In this document: positions 24,995 through 37,079 of the stretch, one piece after another | Layout: the number at the start of each line of letters is the position of its first letter | Position numbering within the stretch: the stretch's first letter is position 1 | Origin: Embiotoca jacksoni | Lineage: Eukaryota > Chordata > Actinopteri > Embiotocidae | Direction of reading: 5' to 3' | Assembly: GCA_022577435.1 (NCBI GenBank) | Contig: JAKOON010000081.1 | Span: forward strand, 448,501 to 512,500 | Length of the DNA: 64,000 bases | Notes under the pieces: generated by a model | Seen by the model: only the letters and a program-made list of their open reading frames with translations | The model's database searches: none | Told to the model about the DNA's origin: nothing | Made by a program: the position numbers and the translations under genes

Positions 24995-27900
24995 CATGTG
25001 TCCAACACATCAAAATAATAATAGAATATAGAATATAATAATAACACCTCAGAATATAGACTAGAATAATAACACCTCAGAATATACAATATAATAATAA
25101 CACCTCAGGTTAAAGAAGATAATAATAACACCTCAGAATATAGAATATAATAATAACGCCTCACATTATAGAAGATAATAATAACACCTCAGAATATACA
25201 ATATAATAATAACACCTCAGGTTATAGAAGATAATAATAACACCTCAGAATATACAATATAATAATAACGCCTCAGATTATAGAATATAATAACACCTCA
25301 GATTATATAATTTAAAAACACCTCAGATTATAGAATATGATAATAACACCTCAGAATATAGAATATAATAACACCTCAGATTATAGAATATAATAACACC
25401 TCAGAATATACAATATAATAATAACACCTCACATTATAGAATATAATAACACCGCAGAATATACAATATAATAATAACACCTCAGATTATAGAATACAAT
25501 AATAACACCTCAGATTATAGAATATAATAACACCTCAGATTAAATAATTTAAAAACACCTCAGATTATAAAATATGATAATAACACCTCAGATTATAGAA
25601 TATAATAACACCTCAGATTAAATAATTTAAAAACACCTCAGATTATAAAATATGATAATAACACCTCAGAATATAGAATATAATAACAACACCTCAGACT
25701 ATAGAATATAATAACAACACCTCAGGTTACAGAATATAATAATAACACCTCAGAATATACAATATAATAATAACACCTCAGAATATACAATATAATAATA
25801 ACACCTTAGAATGTACAATATAATAATAACACCTCAGATTATAGAATATAATAACAACACCTCAGATTATAGAATATAATAATAAGACCTCAGAATAAAG
25901 AAAATAATAATAACACCTCAGATTATAGAATATAATAACAACACCTCAGATTATAGAATATAATAACACCTCAGATTATATAATATAATAATACCTCAGA
26001 TTATAGAATATAATAATAACACCTCAGAATAAAGAAAATAATAATAACACCTCAGATTATAGAATATAATAATAACACCTCAGAATATAGAATATAATAA
26101 CAACACCTCAGATTATAGAAGATAATAATAACACCTCAGATTATAGAATATAATAACAACACCTCAGATTATAGAATATAATAACACCTCAGATTATATA
26201 ATATAATAATACCTCAGATTATATAATATAAAAATACCTCAGATTATAGAATATAATAATAAGACCTCAGAATAAAGAAAATAATAATAACACCTCAGAT
26301 TATAGAATATAATAATAACACCTCAGAATATACAATATAATAACACCTCAGAATATACAATATAATAATAACACCTCAGAATATAGAATATAATAACACC
26401 TCAGATTATAGAATATAATAATAACACCTCAGATTATAGAATATAATAACAACACCTCAGATTATAGAATATAATAACACCTCAGATTATATAATATAAT
26501 AATACCTCAGATTATAGAATATAATAATAACACCTCAGATTATAGAACATAATAACACCTCAGATTATATACTATAATAATACCTCAGATTATATACTAT
26601 AATATAATAATAACCTCAGATTATAGAATATAATAATAACACCTCAGATTGCAGAATAGAATAATAACACCTCAGAATATACAATATAATAATAACACCT
26701 CAGATTATAGAATATAATAACACCTCAGATTATAGAATGTAATAATACCTCAGATTATAGAATCTAATAACAACACCTCAGATTGCAGAATAGAATAATA
26801 ACACCTCAGAATATACAATATAATAATAACACCTCAGAATATAGAATATAATAACAACACCTCAGATTATAGAATATAATAACACCTCAGATTATATACT
26901 ATAATAATACCTCAGATTATATAATATAAAAATACCTCAGATTATAGATTATAATAATAACACCTATGATTTTAGAATATAATAACAACACCTCAGATTA
27001 TAGAATATAATAACACCACAAAAAATACAACATAAGAATACCACCTCAGATTATAGAATATAATAACAACACCTCAGATTATAGAATATAATAACACCTC
27101 AGATTATAGAATATAATAACACCACAAAATGTACAATATAAGAATAACACCTCAGATTATAGAATATAATAACACCTCAGATTATAGAATATAATAATAA
27201 CACCTCAGAATAAAGAAAATAATAATAACACCTCAGATTATAGAATATGATAATAACACCTCAGAATATAGAATATAATAACACCTCAGATTATAGAATA
27301 TAATAACACCACAAAATGTACAATATAAGAATAACACCTCAGATTATAGAATATAATAACACCTCAGATTATAGAATATAATAATAACACCTCAGAATAT
27401 AGAATATAATAACACCTCAGAATATAGAATATAATAACAACACCTCAGATTATAGAAGATAATAATAACACCTCAGATTATAGAATATAATAACAACACC
27501 TCAGATTATAGAATATAATAACACCTCAGATTATGGAATATAATAATACCTCAGATTATATAATATAAAAATACCTCAGATTATAGAATATAATAATAAG
27601 ACCTCAGAATAAAGAAAATAATAATAACACCTCAGATTATAGAATATAATAATAACACCTCAGAATATACAATATAATAACAACATCTCAGATTATAGAA
27701 GATAATAATAACACCTCAGATTATAGAATATAATAATAACACCTCAGATTATAGAATATAATAATACCTCAGATTATATAATATAAAAATACCTCAGATT
27801 ATAGAATATAATAACAACACCTCAGATTATAGAATATAATAACACCACAAAATATACAACATAAGAATACCACCTCAGATAATAGAATATAATAACAACA

Positions 27901-30080
27901 CCTCAGATTATAGAATATAATAACACCTCAGAATATACAATATAAGAATAACACCTCAGATTATAGAATATAATAACACCTCAGATTATATAATATAATA
28001 ATACCTCAGATTATAGAATATAATAATAACACCTCAGAATATACAATGTAATAATAACACCTCAGATTATAGAATATAATAATACCTCAGATTATATAAT
28101 ATAAAAATACCTCACATTATAGAATATAATAACAACACCTCAGATTATAGAATATAATAACACCACAAAATATACAACATAAGAATACCACCTCAGATAA
28201 TAGAATATAATAACAACACCTCAGATTATAGAATATAATAACACCTCAGAATATACAATATAAGAATAACACCTCAGATTATAGAATATAATAACACCTC
28301 AGATTATATAAAATAATATAATAATAACCTCAGATTGCAGAATATAATAATAACACCTCAGAATATACAATATAATAATAACACCTCAGATTATAGAATA
28401 TAATAACACCTCAGATTATGTAATATAATAATACCTCAGATTATAGAATATAATAACAACACCTCAGATTGCAGAATAGAATAATAACACCTCAGAATAT
28501 ACAATATAATAATAACACCTCAGAATATAGAATATAATAACACCTCAGAATATAGAATGTAATAACAACACCTCAGATTATAGATCATAATAACACCTCA
28601 GATTATAGAATATAATAACAACAGCTCAGATTATAGAATATAATAACACCTCAGATTATATAATATAATAATACCTCAGATTATAAAATATAAAAATACC
28701 TCAGATTATAGAATATAATAATAACACCTCAGAATATACAATATAATAATAACACCTCAGATTATAGAATATAATAACACCTCAGATTATATAATATAAT
28801 AATACCTCAGATTATAGAATATAATAACAACACCTCAGATTGCAGAATAGAATAATAACACCTCAGAATATACAATATAATAATAACACCTCAGAATATA
28901 GAATATAATAACAACACCTCAGATTATAGAAGATAATAATAACACCTCAGATTATAGAATATAATAACAACACCTCAGATTATAGAATATAATAACACCT
29001 CAGATTATATAATATAATAATACCTCAGATTATAAAATATAAAAATACCTCAGATTATAGAATATAATAATAACACCTCAGAATATACAATATAATAATA
29101 ACACCTCAGAATATAGAATATAATAACAACATCTCAGATTATAGAAGATAATAATAACACCTCAGATTATAGAATATAATAACACCACAAAATATACAAC
29201 ATAAGAATACCACCTCAGATTATAGAATATAATAACAACACCTCAGATTATAGAATATAATAACACCTCAGATTATAGAATATAATAACACCACAAAATG
29301 TACAATATAAGAATAACACCTCATATTATAGAATATAATAACACCTCAGATTATATAATATAATAATACCTCAGATTATAGAATATAATAACAACACCTC
29401 AGATTGCAGAATAGAATAATAACACCTCAGAATATACAATATAATCATAACACCTCAGAATATACAATATAATAATAACACCTTAGAATATACAATATAA
29501 TAATAACAACTCAGAATATAGAATATAATAATAACACCTCAGATTAGAGAATATAATAACAACACCTCAGATTATAGAATATAATAATAAAACTTCAGAA
29601 TATAGAATATAATAATAACACCTCAGAATATAGAATATAATAATAACACCTCAGAATATAAAATATAATAATAACACCTCAGATTATAGAATATAACAAT
29701 AACACCTCAGATTATAGAATATAATAACAACACCTTAGATTATAGACTATAATAATAACACCTCAGAATATAGAATATAATAACAACACCTCAGATTGCA
29801 GAATAGAATAATAACACCTCAAAATATACAATATAATAATAACACCTCAGATTAGAGAATATAATAACAACACCTCAGATTATAGAATATAATAATAAAA
29901 CTTCAGAATATAGAATATAATAATAACACCTCAGAATATAGAATATAATAATAACACCTCAGAATATATACTATAATAATACCTCAGATTATATAATGTA
30001 AAAATACCTCAGAATATAGAATATAATAATAAGACCTCAGAATATAGAATATAATAATAAAACCTCAGAATAGTGTTGTT
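24995..30080. repeat. ~5.1 kb AT-rich minisatellite, 22-28-bp unit
   Basis: The unit is ACACCTCAGATTATAGAATA followed by a variable (TAA)n/(TAACAA) segment, so unit length steps by three bases. Roughly 190 copies. Recurrent subtypes are AATATACAATA, AATAAAGAAAA and the CCACAAAATGTACAA variant. Subtypes are clustered, indicating local multi-unit duplications. Confidence 0.96.
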
Positions 30081-31668
30081 GTGTAGAGAAATGTTACATA
30101 GAAATTTTGTTGTGTAGAGAAATGTTGTGTAGAAATGTTGTTGTGTAGAAATGTTGTCGTGGAGATAAATGTTGAGTAAAGATGTTGTTGTGGAGAGAAA
30201 TGTTGATGTGTAGAAGTGTTGTTGTGGAGAAATGTTGTTGTGTAGAAATGTTGATGTGTAGAAGTGTTGTTGTGTAGAAGTGTTGTTGTGTAGAAATGTT
30301 GATGTGTAGAAATGTTGATGTGTAGAAGTGTTGTTGTGTAGAAGTGTTGTTGTGGAGAAATGTTGTTGTGGTGAAATGTTGTTGTGTAGAAATGTTGGTG
30401 TAGAAATGTTGTCGCGTAGAAGTTTTGTTGTGTAGAAATATTGTTGTGTAGAAATGTTGATGAGTAGAAATGTTGTGTAGAAGTTTTGTTGTGTAGAAAT
30501 GTTGGTGTCGAAATGTTGATGTGTAGAAGTTTTGTTGTGTAGAAATGTTGTTGTATAGAAATGTTGTTGTGTAGAAGTTTTGTTGTGTATAAATGTTGAT
30601 GAGTAGTTTTGTTACGTAGAGGTGTTGATGTGTAGAAGTGTTGTTGCCTAGAAATGTTGATGTGTAGAAATGTTGATGACTAGTTTTGTTGTGTAGAAGT
30701 GTTGATGTGAAGAATTGTTTTTGCGTAGAAATGTTGTTGTATAGAAATGTTGTTGTGTAGAAGTTTTGCTGTGTAGAAATGTTGATGTGTGGAAATGCTG
30801 ATGTGTAGAAATGTTGTTGTGTAGAAATGTTGATGAGTAGAAATGTTGTTGTGTGGAAATGCTGATGTGTAGAAATGTTGTTGTGTGGAAATGCTGATGT
30901 GTAGAAATGTTGTTGTGTAGAAATGTTGATGTGGAGAAGTGTTGTTGTGTAGAAATGTTGTTGTGTAGAAATGTTGTTGTGTAGAAATGTTGATGAGTAG
31001 AAATGTTGTTGTGTAGAAATGTTGTTGTGTAGAAATGTTGTTGTGTAGAAATGTTGATGTGGAGAAGTGTTGTTGTGTAGAAATATTGATGAGTAGAAAT
31101 GTTGTTGCGTAGAAATGTTGATGTGTAGAAATGTTGATGTGTAGAAATGTTGATGTGTAGAAGTGTTGTTGTGTAGAAGTGTTGATGTGTAGAAATGTTG
31201 ATGTGTAGAAATGTTGATGTGTAGAAGTGTTGATGTGTAGAAGTGTTGATGTGTAGAAATGATAAGTAGAAGTGTTGTTGTGAAGAAATGTTGATGTGGA
31301 GAAATGTTGATGTGGAGAAATGTTGTGTAGAAATGTTGTTGCGTAGAAATGTTGATGTGTAGAAATGTTGATGTGTAGAAATGTTGATGTGTAGAAGTGT
31401 TGTTGTGTAGAAGTGTTGATGTGTAGAAATGTTGATGTGTAGAAATGTTGATGTGTAGAAATGTTGATGTGTAGAAGTGTTGATGTGTAGAAATGATAAG
31501 TAGAAGTGTTGTTGTGAAGAAATGTTGATGTGGAGAAATGTTGATGTGGAGAAATGTTGTGTAGAAATGTTGTTGTGTAGAAATGTTGTGTAGAAATGTT
31601 GATGTGTAGAAATGTTGATGTGTAGAAGTTTTTTACGCAGAAGTGTTGTGCAGAAAAATGTTGTTGGG
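30075..31668. repeat. 16-bp minisatellite TGTTGATGTGTAGAAA
   Basis: About 100 imperfect copies of TGTTGATGTGTAGAAA or TGTTGTTGTGTAGAAR. It abuts the previous array with no unique spacer. Two ~250-bp blocks, around 31090-31330 and 31330-31570, are near-duplicates. No coding content. Confidence 0.95.
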
Positions 31669-31669
31669 T

Positions 31670-34344
31670 AGGGTCTCGTGTTTAGTGTGTAGTGTTGTGT
31701 GTAGTGTTGTGTCTAGTGCGTAGTATTGTGTGTGTTGTGTGTAGTGTCTAGTGTTGTGTGTAGTGTCTAGTGTTGTGTGTAGTGTCTAGTGTGTAGTGTA
31801 GTGTAGTGTAGTGTGTAGTGTCTAGTGTGTAGTGTAGTGTAGTGTGTAGTGTATAGTGCGTAGTGTAGTGGGTAGTGTTGTGTGTAGTGTCTAGTGTAGT
31901 GTAGTGTTGTGTGTAGTGTGTAGGGTGTAGTGTTGTGTGTAGTGTATAGTGTGTAGTGTAGGGTGTAGTGTTGTGTGTAGTGTCTAGTGTGTCATGTCTA
32001 GTGTGTAGTGTTGTGTGTAGTGTATAGTATGTAGAGTAGTGTGTAGTGTGTAGCGTTGTGTGTAGTGTCTAGTGTGTAGTGTAGTGTTGTGTGTAGTGCG
32101 TAGTGTTGTGTGTGTTGTGTGTAGTGTCTAGTGTTGTGTGTAGTGTCTAGTGTGTAGTGTAGTGTAGTGTAGTGTGTAGTGTTGTGTGTAGTGTATAGTG
32201 TGTTGTGTTGTGTGTAGTGTCTAGTGTGTAGTGTAATGTAGTGTGTAGTGTTGTGTGTAGTGTCTAGTGTGTAGTGTGTAGTGTAGTGTAGTGTATAGTG
32301 TGTAGTGTGTAGTGTAGTGTGTAGTGTAGTATAGTGTGTAGTGTTGTGTGTAGTGTCTAGTGTGTAGTGTAGTGTAGTGTGTAGTGTTGTGTGTAGTGTA
32401 TAGTGTGTAGTGTGTAGTGTATAGTGTGTAGTGTTGTGTAGTGTGTAGTTTTGTGTGTAGTGTAGTGTGTAGTGTAGTATAGTGTGTAGTGTTGTGTGTA
32501 GTGTCTAGTGTGTAGTGTAGTATAGTGTGTAGTGTTGTGTGTAGTGTCTAGTGTGTAGTGTAGTGTAGTGTTGTGTGTCGTGTATAGTGTGTAGTGTGTA
32601 GTGTAGTGTATAGTATGTAGAGTAGTGTGTAGTGTGTAGCGTTGTGTGTAGTGTCTAGTGTGTAGTGTAGTGTTGTGTGTAGTGCGTAGTGTTGTGTGTG
32701 TTGTGTGTAGTGTCTAGTGTTGTGTGTAGTGTCTAGTGTGTAGTGTAGTGTAGTGTGTAGTGTTGTGTGTAGTGTCTAGTGTGTAGTGTGTAGTGTAGTG
32801 TAGTGTATAGTGTGTAGTGTTGTGTGTAGTGTATAGTGTGTTGTGTTGTGTGTAGTGTCTAGTGTGTAGTGTAATGTAGTGTGTAGTGTTGTGTGTAGTG
32901 TCTAGTGTGTAGTGTGTAGTGTAGTGTAGTGTATAGTGTGTAGTGTTGTGTGTAGTGTATAGTGTGTTGTGTTGTGTGTAGTGTCTAGTGTGTAGTGTAA
33001 TGTAGTGTGTAGTGTTGTGTGTAGTGTCTAGTGTGTAGTGTGTAGTGTAGTGTAGTGTATAGTGTGTAGTGTGTAGTGTAGTGTTTAGTGTAGTATAGTG
33101 TATAGTGTGTAGTGTGTAGTGTAGTGTGTAGTGTAGTATAGTGTGTAGTGTTGTGTGTAGTGTCTAGTGTGTAGTGTAGTGTAGTGTGTAGTGTTGTGTG
33201 TAGTGTATAGTGTGTAGTGTGTAGTGTATAGTGTGTAGTGTGTAGTGTTGTGTAGTGTGTAGTTTTGTGTGTAGTGTAGTGTGTAGTGTAGTATAGTGTG
33301 TAGTGTTGTGTGTAGTGTCTAGTGTAGTATTGTGTGTAGTGTTGTGTGTAGTGTCTAGTGTGTAGTGTAGTGTAGTGTTGTGTGTAGTGTATAGTGTGTA
33401 GTGTGTAGTGTAGTGTGTAGTGTATAGTGTGTAGTGTTGTGTAGTGTGTAGTTTTGTGTGTAGTGTATAGTGTGTAGTGTAGTGTGTAGTGTTGTGTGTA
33501 GTGTGTAATGTAGTGTGTAGTGTGTAGTGTTGTGTGTAGTGTATAGTGTGTAGTGTGTAGTGTAGGGTGTAGTGTATAGTGTGTAGTGTTGTGTAGTGTG
33601 GTGATGTGTGTAGTGTCTAGTGTGTAGTGTACTGTTGTGTGTAGTGTAGTGTGTAGTGTATAGTGTGTAGTGTGTAGTGTAGTGTGTAGTGTAGTGCCTA
33701 GTGTGTAGGGTGTAGTGTTGTGTGTAGTGTTGTGTGTAGTGTATAGTGTGTAGTGTGTAGTGTCTAGCGTGTAGGGTGTAGTGTTGTGTGTAGTGTGTAG
33801 TGTAGTGTATAGTGTATAGTGTGTAGTGTGTAGTGTAGTGTGTAGTGTAGTGTGTAGGGTGTAGTGTTGTGTGTAGTGTTGTGTGTAGTGTTGTGTGTAG
33901 TGTCTAGTGTGTAGGGTGTAGTGTTGTGTGTAGTGTTGTGTGTAGTGTGTAGTGTTGTGTGTAGTGTGTAGTGTTGTGTGTAGTGTGTAGGGTGTAGTGT
34001 TGTGTGTAGTGTTGTGTGTAGTGTTGTGTGTAGTGTCTAGTGTCTAGTGTGTAGGGTGTAGTGTTGTGTGTAGTGTTGTGTGTAGTGTGTAGTGTTGTGT
34101 GTAGTGTTGTGTGTAGTGTGTAGTGTTGTGTGTAGTGTTGTGTGTAGTGTCTAGTGTGTAGGGTGTAGTGTTGTGTGTAGTGTGTAGTGTTGTGTGTAGT
34201 GTCTAGTGTGTAGGGTGTAGTGTTGTGTGTAGTGTTGTGTGTAGTGTGTAGTGTTGTGTGTAGTGTGTAGTGTTGTGTGTAGTGTGTAGTGTTGCGTGTA
34301 GTGTGTAGTGTTGCGTGTAGTGTCTAGTGTGTAGTGTCTAGTGG
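31670..34344. repeat. ~2.7 kb TAGTG/TGTAGTG satellite-like array
   Basis: Mixtures of GTGTAGTGT, GTGTCTAGT and GTTGTGTGTAGT in 5-7-base steps, with higher-order repeats of ~100-250 bp (e.g. 32640-32760 resembles 32040-32160). The minus-strand ORF at 34366-34151 is an HYTLHTT repeat artefact. The array ends exactly where LINE copy A begins. Confidence 0.95.
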
Positions 34345-36480
34345 CTATGTGCAGGACAGACTTCATCTCTGGACTTCCTTGGTCTCACTGAGACCTGGAT
34401 CACACCGGACAACATCCACCCTGCTGCTCTCTCCTCTGTCTTCTCCTTCAGCCACACCCCCAACCCTTTGGTAGGAGGAGGAGGGGGAGGGGGGTACAGG
34501 TCTACTCATCTCCCTAAATGGAGGTTTCCTCTTTACCCACTTCCACTTCCTACCTCACTGTCTCTTGAGTTTCATGCTGTGACAGTTACTCATCCGGTCC
34601 AATTAAACATTGTTGTCCTCTACCGTCCCCCAGGTCCTTTGGGAGATTTATTGGACAAATTAGACGTCCTCCTGTCAAACTTTCCAGAAAATGGTCCTCC
34701 ACTTGTCCTTCTGGGTGACTTTAACATCCAGACTGAGAAGTCATCTGACCTTGTGCTCTTCCTGTCTTCCTTTGCTGTCTCCCTCAGTCCTTCTCCTCCT
34801 CCTCACAAAGGTTGGAACCACCTGGACTATATTTCACCACAAACTGCTCCACATCTAACCTCACTGTAACTCCACTTCATGTCTCCGACCACTTCTTTAT
34901 CTCTGACTCTCTCTAACTGACAACCTGACCACATCAACAGACTCTGGACCTGTCCGTCACAACATTCACTCCCTCTCTCCCTCCTCTCTCCCTCCTCCTT
35001 TCTCCTCTCCTCTATCTCTGCAACTAAAAGCTCTTTCTACCAAACCATCATCTTCATCTTCATCCCCTTCACTTTCCTCTTTCACCCCCTCCTGTCTCCC
35101 AATCAAGTTGTTACCTTGGTAACCTCCCCCCCCTCCCCATCCCATCTCACATTATCCAGTGTATTGCTCCAGACCTTCTTCCTTTTCTCTCCATCTCATC
35201 ACCACTTCTCTGTCAACGGTCTGTTTCCTGAACTCTCTGAAGGAGAGTGAACCCTCTCCTGAAGAAACCCCCCCTCAACCCGTCTGAAGTAAACAACTAC
35301 AGACCGTCTCTCTTCTTCCCTTTCTTTCTAAAACTCTGGAGCGAGCTATCTTTGACCAACTCTCCTCCTATCTCCACCATAATAACCTTCTTGACCACCA
35401 GTCTGGTTTCAACAGACCACTCAACAGAGACGGTCCTCCTTCTGTCTCTGAGCAGCTTCACACTGCTAGAGCAGCCTCTCTGTCCTCTGTCCTGATCCTT
35501 CTAGACCTTCTGCTGCATTGGACACAGTGAACCACCAGATCCTTCTTTCCTCCTTCAGGACCTCGGTGTCTCAGGCTCTGCTCTCTCCCTGTTCTCATCC
35601 TACCTCAACGACCTCACCTACCGGGTAACTTGGAGAGGATCTGTGTCTGAACCTTGTCCTCTCACTACTGGTGTCCCTCAAGGCTCCGTCCCGGGTCCCC
35701 TCCTCTTCTCTCTACACCGACTCTCTCGGCTCTGTCGTTCACTCGCATGTCTTTTCCTACCACAGCTATGCTGATGACACCCAACTGATCCTCTCTTTTC
35801 CAGATCTGAAACACAGGTAGCAGCATGAATCTCTGCCTGTCTGACTGACATCTCTCAGTGGATGTCCTCACACCACCTGGAAATCAACCTCCACAAGACC
35901 GACCTGCTCTTCCTTCCAGGGAAAGACTGTCCCACCCTCGACCTGACTACTACCTTCAACAACTCTGTTATCCCGACCCTGACTGATAAGAACCTCGGAG
36001 ACACTCCACAGTCAACTCTCTCTTACTGCCAACATCACTGCAACAACACGTTCCTGTAGATACATGCTGCACAACATCAGGAGAATACGTCCTCTTCTCA
36101 CTCAGAAGGAGGTGCAGGTTCTGGTCCAGGTTCTGGTCATCTCACATCTAGACTACTGTAACTCCCTCCTGGCAGGTCTACCTGTTAGTACCATCCGACC
36201 TCTGCAGCTCATCCAGAATGCAACAGCTCGACTGGTCTTTAACCTCCGAAATACACTCACACTCCTCCTCCTCCTCCTTCTCCTCCTCCTCCTCCTTCAC
36301 CTTGAACAGTAGAACTTTAGTATCTTAAAATAGAACTTACTGATAGAACTTTGTAGTTTGGCTTTCTGGAAGAAAATTATATTTTCTTTATTGTTGTTGT
36401 TCTGGTTTTGTACCCTCATGGTTGAAATGAACTTATTGTAAGTCGCTTTGGATAAAAGAGTCAGATAAATGAAATGTAAT
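34345..36480 (+). mobile_element. LINE copy A (L2/Rex-like non-LTR retrotransposon), 5'-truncated, frameshifted, internally deleted
   Basis: The endonuclease region around 34468-34869 retains VVLYRPPGP and PLVLLGDFNI. The reverse-transcriptase region has NPLLKKPPLNPSEVNNYRP (near 35247), a SYADDTQLILSF catalytic box (YADD near 35767) and HHLEINLHKTDLLFLPG (near 35870). RPLQLIQNATARLVFNL near 36200 is followed abruptly by a (CTC)n tract. The usual C-terminal RT part is therefore missing, and the 3' tail GTAAGTCGCTTTGGATAAAA (near 36440) follows. Several frameshifts and stops make it non-functional. The 3' end style and protein motifs fit the L2/Rex group of fish. The exact family needs a repeat library. 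Confidence 0.9.
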
Positions 36481-36535
36481 GTAGTGTGTAGTGTCGAATG
36501 TGTGTAGTGTGTAGAGTCTAGTGTGTAGTGTTTGG
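36481..36535 (+). repeat. TAGTG-type tail after LINE copy A
   Basis: GTAGTGTGTAGTGTCGAATG and further TAGTG units directly follow the LINE 3' end. The same imperfect string, including GTCGAATG, follows LINE copy B at about 60431-60467. Confidence 0.85.
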
Positions 36536-36868
36536 TCTGATGGAGGACTGATGGAGGTCTAATGGAGAAGTGACGAAGGTCTGATGGAGGTCTGGTGGAG
36601 GACTGGTGGAGAAGTGATGGAGGTCCGATGGATGTCTGATGGAGGACTGATGGAGGTATGATCGAGGTCTGATGGAGGTCTGATGGAGAAGTGACGTAGG
36701 TCTGATGGAAGTCTGATGGAGGTCTGATGGAGGACTGATGGAGGACTGATGGAGAAGTGACGGATGTCTGATGGAGAAGTGACGGATGTCTGATGGAGAA
36801 GTGACGGAGGTCTGATAGAGGTCTGATGGAGGACTGATGGAGGTCTGATGGAGGACTGATGGAGGTCC
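36536..36868. repeat. 11-bp minisatellite (GGTCTGATGGA)
   Basis: About 30 copies of GGTCTGATGGA, GGACTGATGGA or GAAGTGACGGA. Because 11 is not a multiple of 3, all three minus-strand frames are open with 11-residue periodicity (SSIRPPSDLHQ-like). These ORFs are not genes. Confidence 0.93.
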
Positions 36869-37079
36869 ACACACTCAGCTGATCCTGATTGGTGACTGCA
36901 GGTGAATGAAACCATAAAACAAACAGGTGTGTTTCAAGAAGATCCTTTCAGAGATGAACAACTTGAAGTCGATGTTTTTTAGTACCTGCAGGTTTTCACT
37001 TCATTATAAAGATGTTGAATTTCTTTGTTCTTCAGAGTGAACTCTCTTTTAAACGTCTCATTACTCATGAAAGTCTTTA

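Noticed and set aside
36297..36915. Three minus-strand ORFs rich in SSIRPPSDLHQ
   Set aside because: An 11-bp repeat read in three frames. The unit length explains the periodicity.
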